NCBI GenBank assembly: GCA_026929865.2
Contig: CM049396.1
Coordinates: forward strand, 38,590,501-38,654,500
Direction of reading: 5' to 3'
Origin: Hyperoplus lanceolatus
Taxonomy: Eukaryota; Chordata; Actinopteri; Uranoscopiformes; Ammodytidae
DNA length: 64,000 nt
Numbering within the stretch: the stretch's first letter is position 1; every line of letters starts with the position of its first letter. The notes below the pieces were generated by a model, which saw nothing but the letters and a program-made list of their open reading frames with translations, searched no databases and was not told the origin of the DNA. Positions 12,383 through 24,600 of this stretch are shown here, piece by piece. Both the position numbers and the translations under genes were made by a program.

Positions 12383-12889
12383 ATTGTGTAATGATCAAAC
12401 CGCCATTACATTTTTCATCTCGCGCACCCCCTAGCAGCAGCTCACGCACCCCCAGGGGTGCGCGCGCCACACTATGGGAATCCCTGCAGTAGACTATAAA
12501 CTGCAAGTGTGATGATGAATCAACGACGGGACATTTTTTGAAGGCTGCTGGTGTCTCAAAGTGTGTGAAACCTTCAAGCAGCCAACCTGTCCTCCACATC
12601 ATGTGCAGTTCTTAAAGTGAGGGCTCTCATTAAAAATTATTTGGTGTGGAACTGCTTTGTAATATTCCTCCTGACCTGGATCTGTAGACAACAATGCTTA
12701 ACCACAATTTAGCTGGAAAAATGTGACGGTTTTTTTGGACTCAAGCGCAAAAGATGAATTATTCCAATCAGACCACCTGCTGGAGGTCCTACGGGAATGC
12801 ATTTGCCAATCACTTTTACATCTGGAATTGCCATTCTGTGGCTCTATTTTGGAGAAGTGTCCTATTTAAATTTCAAAATAATGTATCTG

Positions 12890-13445
12890 TGAGATTTGGA
12901 AGGACTTTGCTTAGCCAAGTGTTATAAATACCTGGGTTTTGTTGGTGGCATGCACCAGGAAATGGCTAAAGAAAGACACACCAACCATTAAAGAGTGGAT
13001 TGACTTGGTCTACAATAGGGGTGTAAACATTTTTTGTTTCGGCCCATACACCTCTCTGATTTACAAGTGGACCATAAAATAATGCAAACATTTTGGGGTA
13101 TTTTGCTCAAAGATGCATACGCACTAATGAAATAAACAACTGTTTATTTGAATACACAAATATCCAATTTTTTAAAAAAACCCCCCCCCCTTTTGTCCAA
13201 TGCGGGGGAAAAAAAATTTTTTTACGGGGGGGCGGGGGGGGGGCACATATTTACATGAAAATCATGTTTAATCACTTCATCAAACATATTTTCATTTATT
13301 TCACTTTTTTTCTGTATTCCTTGTCTGTTTATGTGAGGGAGGGGGGAGGGGAGGGGGGGCTGGGTGTTGTGTATGTATTGTATGTGTTTACTTATTCTGT
13401 TTTTTTTGTCCATATGTAAAAAAACATAAAACCACTCAAATAAAA
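12890..13445 (+). mobile_element. L1-type LINE 3' end, truncated
   Basis: The plus strand around 12960-13018 encodes KWLKKDTPTIKEWIDLVYN, the typical C-terminal segment of fish L1-type ORF2, followed by poly-C/poly-G tracts and a tail (ACTCAAATAAAAGTTT). Truncated at the 5' side. Confidence 0.65.
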
Positions 13446-13737
13446 GTTTAAAAAAAAAATATATATATATATTCGATCAAAATGGCTTTTGTGTCAACTT
13501 TACGGTTCGATTTTACACAGCCTAACAATACAGTATGACGTATCTTTCAGTTAAACATAATGTTCCTGTCAAAGAGCAGGGTTATTTTATGGTTACATCT
13601 AGGATACAAATATGTGTGTGATATGTATGGTTGTTAAGGGAAATATAGGCCTACAGTATGCAAGAGTAAGTATGTACAAGAACGGCCATTTGCACTTATG
13701 TGTGTATACTGTGTGTATATAAGCGTAACAAATGTCT

Positions 13738-13885
13738 TCCCGACTTTTGCTTTGGGTTGGAAATGGGTCCTCTCCCTAATGTTTATTTATTTTAGTTGGT
13801 GTTGATGTCTTGCGGACATATGTATCACTTTTTTAATGTTATGTAAAAGAAAACTCAATAAAAATTAGATGACAAAATAAAAGAT
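13738..13885 (+). mobile_element. Second L1-type LINE tail
   Basis: Sequence up to AAACTCAATAAAAATTAGATGAC looks like the 3' UTR of a fish L1 element. It may be a tail of the same family as 12890-13445. Confidence 0.45.
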
Positions 13886-14274
13886 ATCCCTCCTGACCTG
13901 GCATTTGTTTCCCTGGAGACTTGTCTTCAAAGCCGAGTGTTGAGACAATACCGCATGGATAAAGGCAGCCCACTTTTTGATTTCCTCAGAGAGCCTGGGT
14001 ATATTTCAGACAGCAGAGAATTGTGAATTGGCCCATCGGATGTATCAGAGCTTAGCTGAAAAAATGAAGTCTTTATTTAACTGCCAACGGTCGGTCCTCC
14101 GTTTATTTTATGAGAAGAGCCTCTACAGAAGACAATTAAAATGTTCCTACAATATCCTTTACAAAGTCAAATGAGGCTGCCTTCATAATTTTTACCTAGA
14201 GCTGCTAGGTGTAAACATTTTCTTTATTGGGTTGTTGCATGCTGGCTATTTGGCTTGGCTTACTGAGATTTTAA

Positions 14275-15199
14275 AGCAGCTCCGAGTAACATTTAAAGCG
14301 GCTACGAGTAACATTTAAATATCTTTTAAACAGCCTCATGTTTCCTCTGATAATCATAAATTACCTTTAACAGCAAACGAGACCATCAGTGCAAAGAAAG
14401 ACGTTTTTAATTAGTTTTTATTACTGCTTTTGGTCTGGTCGCACACCCAGTCCGATTTTCGGTTCGCTCGTGCAAGCTCTATGCATTGGTCGCAGATTTC
14501 AGTGTGGCGCAGCAACGTGAATTGAGAAGCCTATCCCTCCAGGTGAGGGAAGGGGAGCGGGAGCCTTGTTTGATACAGTTATTTGTCGTCATAATGACTG
14601 ATAACAGGGCTGAACCATCAAAGAAAAAAAAGAAAATGCAATGAAGAAAAGCTAAAAGGGAGAGTGATATAGGCTAGGGGGAGGAGGGGCTTGCCACAGT
14701 ATACAATTTCACGGGAGGGAAACTAGACTGCAGTGTTTACTTCTAAATGAATGAGCGGTTGGTACTAACACAAAGTTTGCTTTGCTTCACCATCATCAGA
14801 TAACCATTATCTGAAATAGTCATTATTTACATCAACAACACAAACACATTACCTCATCGTGATCCATACTAACTGCCGTCTATAGTTCATTCGCTTTCTG
14901 TGAGGAGTCGGACGTAATCTTTCAGCTCCGTGAGAGAGAGTAGTTAGCAATCAGCATTGCAATCAGGTACGTGTGGCAGTGACTGGCATTAGTTCATGCA
15001 GTGTCAAAACCACTCTCACGGAGCCGAAAAGAGTCCTCACACTTTCAACACACGGACATGCACTATATTGCTCCCTTCTCAGTTCACACTCACGCGCCTG
15101 GCACGCGCTAGTTAACAGCTTTGCGACAGCGGGCGTCGTAAAAATACTACCGCTTTTGTCCAAAGGGGACGCCAACGTGCCATGTCACTCGTAGTGGCT
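14275..15199. mobile_element. TTAA-flanked AGC-type element, copy A
   Basis: Starts AGCAGCTCCGAGTAAC and ends GTCACTCGTAGTGGCT, with TTAA outside each end. Left terminus is doubled (a second CGGCTACGAGTAAC 24 bp in). Interior motifs shared with the other copies: TCTTTTAAACAGCCTCATG, CCATCAGTGCAAAGAAAG, GTCCAAAGGGG. No transposase. Confidence 0.85.
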
Positions 15200-16034
15200 T
15201 TAAATATCTTTTAAACAGCCTCATGTTTCCTCACATAATCATAGATTACCTTTAACAGCAAACGAGACCATCAGTGCAAAGAAAGACGTTTTTATATAGT
15301 TATTGTTACTGCATTTGGTCTGGTCGCACACCCAGTCCGATGTTCAGTTCGCTCGTGCAGGCTCTAGGTCACATATCCATATTGGTCGCAGATTTCAGTG
15401 TGGCGCAACAACGCGATTTGAGAAGCCTATCCCTCCAGGTGAGGGAAGGGGAGCGGGAGCCTTGTTTGAGACAGTTATTTGTCGTCATAATGACTGATAA
15501 CGGGGCTGAACCATCAAAGAAAAAAAAGAAAATGCAATGAAAGGGAGAGATAGGCGGGCGGGAGGGCGTTGCCAAGCAACGTATACACAATTTCACGGGA
15601 GCGAACTAGACTCCTAAATGAATGAGCATTAGCCTACTAAAACAAAGTTTACTTTGCCTCACCAGCATCATCAGATGACCATTATTCACAACATAAACAC
15701 ATTACCTCATCGTGATCCATACTAACTGCCGTCTCTCGTTCATTCGCTTTCTGTGAGGACACGTAATCTTTCAGCTCCGTGAGGTGACACTGCATCAACT
15801 CATTGCAATCAGGTGTGTGTAGCACTGACTGGCATTAGTTGATGCTGTGTCACTAACCACTCTCACGGAGCCGACCTGCACACGGACATGCACTATAGGC
15901 TATTGCTTCCTGATCATTTGAATCTCGCACACCCGGGAAGAGCTAGAAAATAGCTTCACGACAGCTGGCGTCTTAAAAATACTACCGCTTTTGTCCAAAG
16001 GGAACGCCAACGTGCCATGTTACTCGTAGTGGCT
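15200..16034. mobile_element. TTAA-flanked AGC-type element, copy B (tandem to A)
   Basis: Begins directly at the TTAA that closes copy A, lacks the first terminus, and ends GTTACTCGTAGTGGCT followed by TTAA. The A-B arrangement is a tandem dimer sharing a junction. Some interior blocks are shorter than in A. Confidence 0.8.
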
Positions 16035-16163
16035 TTAAATGGGCACAAGCCATCAATAATGATATTAGTTAGACCTTTGCTCCAGGCATAATGTCTGTGA
16101 GAAACAGCTTCCTCTGCCAGATACCCAACGGCTAGATAATCAAACACCAATATACACCTAATA

Positions 16164-16751
16164 TAGCCTGGCTCTGCCCGCCCCCCTACTTCTGGCCAAA
16201 TTTAATTTTCCCTTCAGTAGTCAGTCTGGGGATGGGGCGTATTAGTGGGATTTTGCTCTAACAAATTTCCAATCAGCGAGTGTCCAATCAGCGAACGGAG
16301 GAAGTGGCTGAGAACGATGACGTCGAAGTCGCGCTCCAGTTTCAGTTGAATGCTGTGTTCCTTTATACTCGGAACTCGGAAATTTCCGACTTGGTAGTTC
16401 CGACCTGTCTGTGTTCCAGTGCATGTGCTCGGGAAAGTATGGACGCCTACAACCTTTCTCATCCAAATAACTAAACGTTAGGCTCTAGCAAGTTACCAAT
16501 GCCAGGTACCAGTAGATCCATAGACTGAAGTCGGAAACCTCCGAGTTCCCTGTACAACTGGAACGCACCGTCAGAAGCCGACCAAACGTTATGCGATTGG
16601 TTGGCTGATCTAGAGTGGCACTGAGCAGATCCAATAGTTTTGAACTTCAACAGACACCCGCCTCCAAGTGAGTGAACGTTTGCCAATTACAGCACTTCCA
16701 GACCTTCTGTACAAATGAAATTAAGTACGATGGTCTGGTAGCACCAGGCTA
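16164..16751. mobile_element. TAGCCTGG element with perfect 9-bp target duplication
   Basis: Ends TAGCCTGG and CCAGGCTA; CACCTAATA stands outside both ends (16155-16163 and 16752-16760). The same family, in the opposite orientation, is at 38840-39455, also with a 9-bp duplication. Such a length suits Mutator-like or Merlin-like transposition better than hAT. No transposase. Confidence 0.85.
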
Positions 16752-17069
16752 CACCTAATATGGAATTAACCGCAAATAAACACTGGAGTCTGGATGTCTC
16801 CATTTGATACCACATAACATACTAAACAGGGTTGTTAGTGGGAAACCACACTCCAGAAGTCAGTGCATACAAAACAACACTGTAAAAAGTCAAGTGGTTG
16901 AACCAGTTCTCCTGTTTTTTAAAAAATTTCAAAATGTCTCCTGTGAAAAGGGTCTGTTGGTTGGACCACTTCATCCAGAACGTTTGCAGGGGAACATCAC
17001 ATACAGCAGTAAAGCAAGTGAAGAGAACACATGGAAATGCTGTGTCAAAGTAAAGCAAGACCACCACGC

Positions 17070-18262
17070 ATAAAAATGTTAACATTTATTGCTGTTTCTG
17101 AATACCGCAATCAACGCAAATGCATTCAGAGTATACACAGAAATGATACAATAATATATGGTTTCACAAAGGCAGTGAACACATACCGTATTACAATCTA
17201 CAAAAATCTACTTTACAGAAATTTAAAATTCTAAATATCAAAAAGTACAGCTGCAGAAACAGGTGTAGAACTGGAACCAGAGACTGTTTCTGGATATCGG
17301 TCGGTCGGTTGAGACAACATGGTGACATCACGATACAAAGAAAAGCGGAAGTCATCTTTGTACTTACAGCTGGTTTTGGAGACTACAACTGGCAGACGAA
17401 AAAAAACAAAAACCTACTCAGAAATAACCAATTGAATTGAAATGATCATATAAATTATGGTGGGTTTTTATGCATCCAAAATATATAATTTTACAGAAGA
17501 CGCCTCTCTACAAAAGGTAGCATGACATTGTTCAGTGGGATTGGTAGTGTATCATTTAAAAAAAATATGGTTAAGATAATATAAGGACACAATGGAACAA
17601 AACAAATGGTCTCCAATCTCACAAGGATGGAGACATTTTTATTTTAAAACAATGAATGTTCTCAATAGCCTGGTGTAACTTGGTAGACATAGTGGTGGTG
17701 GGGGTGTTACTTTCAGGTCATTGCTTGACTAAAGAGCAATTTGACACAAGCTTTCAGTCAGGAACAGAAACGGTGGTGCCAGCCAGTATATCATGAACAT
17801 TTCATAAACAACGGGGCTGATATGGCTCTGTTCTGACCCTGGTAGTAGGGTACACTGGGGCTTTTAAAGGGCACAACACAATAGACTATCAATCTTGTCG
17901 CAATGTCCAAATGGCTGAAGTGAGTGGCATGAGAAAAGAACCAAAACACCCCAGCCTAAAAACACAAAAAATTTAAATAATTCAGCCAATAAATTCAAGG
18001 CAGCTGAAATCAAGGGAAAGGGGGCTTGATAAAATATCCCTGTAAAAAAAAAAAAAAAAAATGTATTTGTATGCCCACATCGATGCCAGGTAGCCATTTT
18101 GGTGGAGTGTCCAAAAAAGCGGGACGAGGTGGTTTCGTCTTGTGTGTACGAGGTGCAGTTCTCCTCAGTCCCAAGTGACAAGTCAAGCTGGATTTTCAAA
18201 AGGACAAGCTGGTTTTAATGGTCACACAAGGCTGCTGCAGAGGGGCGGCCTTCAGCTTCAGT
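17070..18262 (-). other. ppp4r2: ppp4r2 3' UTR (inferred)
   Basis: About 1.2 kb downstream of the stop with no recognised mobile element except a homopolymer run near 18044-18061. A minus-strand AATAAA lies at 17090-17085 and another possible signal near 17640. The extent is an inference; no transcript data were available. Confidence 0.45.
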
Positions 18263-18654
18263 CTAGTCCTGCTCCATTGGCTCCTCAGTGGTGGTCCCAG
18301 TGTTCAAGGTGGTGGCACTTTCCATGGCGGCGCCCTCTGTAGGAGGTTCCGTTGTACTGCTGGAGGGAGCGAGAGAAATGTCGTCTCTGGATGCGTCTGC
18401 ACTGCTCTTCTCTATGCTACAGCTGCTATTACCACTGCTGCTGCTGCTGACTGGGTCACTAGTGCTCTCCTGGCTGCTGTCCCTGCTGGACTCGGGGCTC
18501 TGCAGGGCCCCCGTGGGGGTCTGTTGCTCCGTCTGGTCCATGTCGCTGCCTTCCTCCTGGGATCCACGCGGGACCTCCCTCTCAGCCTGCTCCGCCTCCT
18601 GACCTGAACCTGGCCCCGCACACACCTCCGTGTGCTGCGTGCTGCTGGTTGGTT
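18263..18654 (-). CDS. ppp4r2: ppp4r2 coding exon 9, C-terminus and stop
   Basis: Acceptor CTACAG; 392 nt to a TAG stop. It encodes [11 protein letters not shown], a Ser/Gln/Glu-rich tail ([21 protein letters not shown]) and ends EEPMEQD; human ends DEPMEQD. A long plus-strand open frame over this exon is only its antisense shadow. Confidence 0.96.
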
Positions 18655-21600
18655 CTGTAGTAGAAAGAGTGGAAAAAAGCATTAAAATACAGACGGTGTT
18701 TTGTGTTCTCTTCAGACTGAAATGACCCAAATCTTTCTGTTATTTGGCAGGGCTGTGTCAAAAAAATCGAAATATCGTGATACTTAGTTTCCCGATATCA
18801 GTATCGATTTTTATATCAAAATATCGTTTTTTTTTAATTAATTTTTTTTATGATTTTTTTTTTTTTTTTGCTTTTCAAGGCTTTATTGACAGTGCATAGA
18901 TACAGATATGAAGTGGGGCAGAGAGGGAATGAAACAACCACGGGTCAGATTCAAACCCATGTCTGCTGTCAGGCCTGAGCCTCTAGGATACTGACTATTG
19001 AAGTTAGATCAGTTTTGTTTATAAAAATACTTAAGATTCACTGTGTCACAAAAGCACACTGATGTGTTTTCATTTTCATTGTGTCCTGTACAGTTAGAAC
19101 AAGAGTGAATTGGATTTGTTATTTTGATGTTATGGCAGCTGCAGCAGTGTTTGATAATTTGCCAAAACCAAAAAAAAGGAAGAAAAATAGTAAAGGAAGT
19201 TGTGAATGAAATAGTTTTGACTTCATTTGTCTGTACAATTATCACTATATTGTGCTGTTATGTTTGACAAGGCAACTTGTTTATGGAATATCGCAATATA
19301 TCGTGATATATCAAGATACGCAATATATCGTGATATATCGTATCGTGACCAGTGTATCGTGATACGTATCGTATCGCGAAGTCCTTGACGATACCCAGCC
19401 CTAATCAAAACCAACATTAACTAGAACTGCAAGCAGTTATGACCGGGGGCCAAGCCTCCGACGCAACTCGGGACCCAAGCGTCGCAGACTGCTGCGCCGG
19501 CCGCTCACTTCACAGAATCCGGGGGTGTAAAGTTTTCCGATGTGGGATGTTCGGTTTGGGAGTTATAGACCAAAACGCAAAACGCAAAAAAAAAATAAAT
19601 AAATAAATATCGCATAGAAATAGGCTAAAGTGGATATATACTTTTTGTGTTTTTGGCGCCCCCGTATGGCGACATTTTCAGATTTGTTTTTATGAACGTT
19701 ACTAAGGATAGCACCAACATATGTCAAAATTGGACTTCATACGATGTACGGTTTTATGAATATTTACGAACAAGGTAGTACAAGTTAGCTAATTTTCATA
19801 TATTCAAAGCGCTACCGTTTCGTCATTGATGGTCGTATCGAAATTCTTTTTAATATTTTTTTACGTGTGCCTCGGTAGATGTTCTGTGCATGTACTGGAC
19901 CAGGAGTTCATCAGGGGCAAAACGTGGAAGGTTTTAGACTGGCAAAGTCAATCTCCAGACTTAAACGCTATAGAGCATGCATGTTACCTGCTAAAAAGGA
20001 GACCGAAGGGAGTAAACCCCAAAACAAACAGCAACTGAATGAGGCTGCGGTGAAAGCCTGGAAAAGCATCACAAAAGAAGAATGCAAACGTTTGGTGATG
20101 TCAATGGGTCACAGGCTTGATGCGGTTATTGCAAGCAAAGTATTTGCGACAAAATATTACGGTTTATTCACTTTAATTTATTTTAAGTCTATCTGTTCCA
20201 ATACTTTTGCTTGCCTAAAAATTTGTCTTTCCTTTAAAAAAAATGCTATCTTCTAAGTTGTGTATCAGATCCAGATGTTAATACCTGGAAATGAAAGCTG
20301 AAATGTTGAGCTATTGTCTCATATTCATCGTTTGGTGTCAAACCCAAATGTTTCCAGTCTACAGCAAAAATAAAGGAATTGGCCTCACCGTTCCAATACT
20401 ATTGGAGGGGACTGTATATAGTTGAACAGTATCTCACAAAAGTGAGTACACCCCTCACATTTCTTCATATATTTCATTACATCTTTTCATGGGACAACAC
20501 TGAAGAAATGACACTTTGATAAAAAGTAAGGTCGTCAGTGTAAAGCGTACATAACAGTGTAAATTCACTGTCCCCTCAAAATAACTCAACACACAGCCAT
20601 TAATGTCTAAAGTGCTGGCAACAAAAGTTGCCAAAAGTGAAAATTTTCAAATTGGGCCCAACGCGTCAATATTTTGTGTGACCACCATTATTTTCCAGCA
20701 CTGTCTTAACCCTTAACAGGTTTGAAGTAATGTTCAGTTTGACGCGGCAATTACAAATGTGTCTTTTCTTTTATCCGATTCATCGATTAATGAAAACAAT
20801 TATCGACCGATTAATCGATTATTAAAATAATCGTTAGTTGCAGCCCTAATAATTATAGGCAATTAAAGCAATAATACCAGTTCAGTGTTTCCCCTAGAAT
20901 TTTTTTAGGCCCGGTGGTAAGAGCTGATAAAGAGTATGCGCGCCGCGTGCGTACCAAATTTCTAGGAGAAATTGACCAAAACGAACCCCATTTGGGATGA
21001 GCCTCTTTTGACAGCCCGTTAAAAATGAGGGCATAGGGTTATGCTTTCACATTCATCAGTACGTTTGTACATGTGGTGTTTCTCACAGGATTTAGATCAG
21101 GATAGATCCTGCTGGGTGAGAATGGACCTTCTAGGGGGGTTCTGGGGACATCCCCCTGCAGAAGAAACCTTATCCTTTTAAAGTTAAAGAGGACCTATTA
21201 TACTACTTTTCTGGTCTTAATTTCTTGTTTTACACTGCTATAGAGCAACCTGACACGAATCACATCACAAAAAACTATGTAGATTTTCGGGAAGCTCTTT
21301 CTCTTATTCTGGCGATCAAGCACGTCCTGTCAACACTTGAGTGTGTGTGCTTCGGGCATCTCCGCTCCCTCCGCCTGTGCTTCGGAGATCTCCGCTCCCG
21401 CCCCCCCCCTCCTGCAAACCCCACTCCGTTGTGATTGGTTACCTTCCTTCCGGAACACTTTCAGTAGCGGGAAGCGCGAGCATGGACCTATAAGGGCGCG
21501 AGGCAGACGCGAACAGGGAAGTGACAGCATTACCATACATGGAAACATCCGCGTGGTGACGTCACAAAGTTTTATGCGACGTCACAAATTATGAAAGGGT

Positions 21601-24600
21601 AGACCGTGACTTCTCGACTGGCTAGAATAGTGTTTAGTGCTCTGCACAGACACCCCAGATGGTCAGCAGGGAATACGTCGAAATGCATGTAAGTCATTAT
21701 TTGATAATTTAGTATGGTTAAGCATGACTATGAATCATCATAACAACGTTTATAGGTCATAAAAGTCAAAAAGCATCATAGGTCCTCTTTAAATACTTCA
21801 ATCTGGTGCACTTTGAGAGGCGAAATCTGTTTAATTCTGTGTTCTGTAAACAACAGTCATATGTCCTGTCTATAACTATTTTCTGTAATAATTTGACAGA
21901 AGCCACGTAAACTATTGAAGAAAAACACGTGGATTTCAATAAAAAAAAACAATAAACACTAAGATCTAATATAGACCTGTCTAGTACTCATTTCTGGAAT
22001 AATCTGAATCACCTCACCTTGATGCTAGCTAGCCTAATGAAAAAAAAATTATTTATTTTTTATGCAAATAGCCTTGTTGAAAATTAATTAATTAACATAG
22101 GCTACACATCATGATTAGCCTATCAACATGTGTGCTACATAAGGCAACTTCCCTATTCCGACCATTATATTTCATCTAGCCTATTTCTCAATTTAAAACA
22201 TAAAAATAAAGTAGGCCTAGCATTGAAAATACAAAAAAATAAAGCTTGTAGGCCTACTATGGCCTGCTGTTCAAGATAACAGTTAAAACAATAAATAAAT
22301 AAATATTTCCCCTGAAAATAAATGAATGCTTTTCTGAGAAGAAAGCCAAAGGCAGTAGCAGTGTGGCACTTCTGTAAACTTACTGACTTACAGTGCATGC
22401 CGTTTTTTCAGCGCTGTCTCTGCTGTTGATACAGATTGGTTGTGTTGCCACGGCGACGTAGCGATTTTAACTTTCTAAGTTTTGCTCAGCACTTTTTCCT
22501 GTTCAACGTCCCTGTTACTGAGTCCTTAATATCTCCATAGAGCAGGCGCTGGTTTTATTTTCGCCACTTGTTCAACGTTTGCTTGCTAGTCATGCTCCTG
22601 CTCATTGGCTTCCGTGTCTAAGGCTGTTACATACTCCGCGAGAAGAGAGAACAAAGTTCTCGGTGACAGAGCTGCGAGAAGTTCTTTCTGGTCTGACATT
22701 ACATACTTCACGAGAACTCAACTGCCGAACTCCTCACCGTGGCGCATTGTTACCATGCTAATTTACTCAGTAGCGCCAGCTGATTTCACTTCGCTTTCCT
22801 CATCGACTTCAGACTGACCAATCACACAATAGTTCTCGGACAAGCAGAGAGAAGAAAGTTCGGCCCGGGTGATGTGTCGAGAACAAGCTGCGAGAACAGC
22901 TAAACAAGAGCTGAGAGAAGAAAATTACGTAATTTTCTTCTCGCAGCTCTGTCACCGACAACTTTGTTCTTTCTTCTCGCGGAGTCAGTGCGCACCGAAT
23001 GTACACGCGCGTCGCGCCGAGCGCAGAACACATACACACACGCAGATCAGCTGATGGGATGATCAAACGAGAGGTTGTTAAGACAGGCGCACAAGAGGGG
23101 TAGACCGACAGTGCCGCGCAGACGCTCGCAAATGATTATTACGGAATCAATGATTTTTTATTATTTTTTTAAAGTCAAGCTGCTGTTGGCCTGGCGGGGC
23201 CGCCAGGCCAACGTATAATGGTAGGGGGAAACACTGCAGTTGTCTTTCAACAAAATAATAGAAAAGTATCGATAGTGGTATCAATGAAGACTCGGATCGT
23301 TAAGGAGACTTGATAAATTGTATCGATATCAGTAAAAATGAATAATCCCCATCCCTAACTATCACTGACTATTATATTTGATTTTAATTATTTTTTGTGT
23401 TTATTTTTTGAAATAATGAAATACGGATTTTATCTACCTGAGCGGGTCTATATCTACCTGGTGGGGCCACCCAAGTTGAGCCTATGTGTGGGAAACACTG
23501 GTGTGACCTATAATAGAATAGATACACTTAGATGAAACTTATGCTTTAAAAAAAAAACCCTACCTTGATCTTCAGAGACAGCAGCACTGCTGGAGGCTTC
23601 ATTCTCCTTCTCCTCTTCCTCATGGTGGTCCTCTTGCACCATGGCTTCTGCCTCTTTAGACTGACAGCTGGCGTGTAAAGGCCTCATAGTGTCCGCGTCC
23701 TGCTCTTCCTCCTCACTTTCATCATCCTCATCTTCATCGTCGTCCTTGCTGAACTTAAGTCTCTTCACCTCCTGCTCAGCCTCCATGTCCTCCTCTTCGT
23801 CTGGGTGTTTGTTTTTCACTGAGCTGCCCAAGCAACCTTCTGACGCTGAAACCTCACTGACAAGCAAAGAAGTAGCAAGATTTGTGTTTAAAGCTATAGT
23901 ACGTTCCTTTTTTTGTATGAATTAATGTAGGTTACATTCGAGCCATCGCCAAACGAGTTGACACAGTTTGATTAAGCCTATCAGCTTCACACAACTCTCT
24001 CTGTATTTCAGTAGCCTATGGCAAATAGGTGTTTCCCCCCAGACACTGCTCAGAGGAGCCCAATAAATGTTTAAGTTGTTAATTCTACTGCTTATAAAAA
24101 ACCTGGATGTACAGCAGAAGGTATAAAATCCCTTTGCGATCACCAAAGGCTTACCTAATGTTGATGCAATGACAGTGTTGTTGCAATTACTCAGGATTTC
24201 TCATGGGGGGGGACAGAAGTTAAACAATATGGCTTTACCTGTGTGCCTGAGCTTCTACATACCTAGAGTCTTTGTCTTCTTCATGCTCTGTGTTGAGGTC
24301 TTTGTTGTCTGTGCTGTCTGGCAAGCCGTTAGCTGCTAGGGATTGGGCCAGAGACAGCTTCGGTCGGTTCAGCGGGCGGGGAGTTCCGGGACCGTTTACT
24401 TTCCTAATAAAACATGACAAAGGGGAACGAAAAAAGCCTTTTAACAATTCAGAAAAAATAAATGCTGTTTTTTTTTTATATGTTTAAGAGTCTCTCTCTC
24501 TCTCTCTCTCTCTCTGAATCAATCAGTCAAAACACAACCTCTCTGTAAACGCAGATGTGTTCCCAGGAAGCATCACTCCATTCATTCTATTGATGGCACT

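Larger units (their letters stand above)
10469..12486. mobile_element. hAT-type non-autonomous element with perfect 8-bp target duplication
   Basis: Ends CAGCGGTTCCCA and TGGGAATCCCTG are imperfect terminal inverted repeats; CAGTAGAC stands directly outside both ends (10461-10468 and 12487-12494), an 8-bp duplication as made by hAT transposases. Cytosine-rich 'GCGCACCCCC' sub-terminal motifs occur at both ends. No transposase frame. Two other repeats lie inside (10627-11051 and 11458-12382). Confidence 0.9.
20883..23236. mobile_element. hAT-like composite with CAGTGTTTCCCC ends
   Basis: Ends CAGTGTTTCCCCT and AGGGGGAAACACTG are inverted. The interior is interrupted by a TTAA element (21188-21788) and a foldback repeat (22622-22995). 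No clean 8-bp duplication remains. Relatives: the partial right ends at 23390-23500 and 28168-28261, and the elements at 28613-29787 and 56700-57210. Confidence 0.65.

Noticed and set aside
13180-13420. Gly-rich open frame
   Set aside because: It arises from poly-G and poly-C tracts in a LINE tail.
13890-14170. Possible exon (RESLGIFQTAENCELAHRM)
   Set aside because: No consistent splice borders or similarity I can name; probably decayed mobile-element sequence.
18218-18607. Long plus-strand open frame (129 codons)
   Set aside because: It lies antisense to the last ppp4r2 exon, whose frame, splice site and C-terminus fit the family.
19223-19417. Tyr/Ile/Arg-rich frame ([16 protein letters not shown])
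   Set aside because: It is a translation of the ATATCGTGATA repeats of a MITE.
23689-23925. Plus-strand Ser-rich open frame
   Set aside because: Antisense of the Asp/Glu-rich ppp4r2 exon 8; its composition is only the complement of GAN codons.
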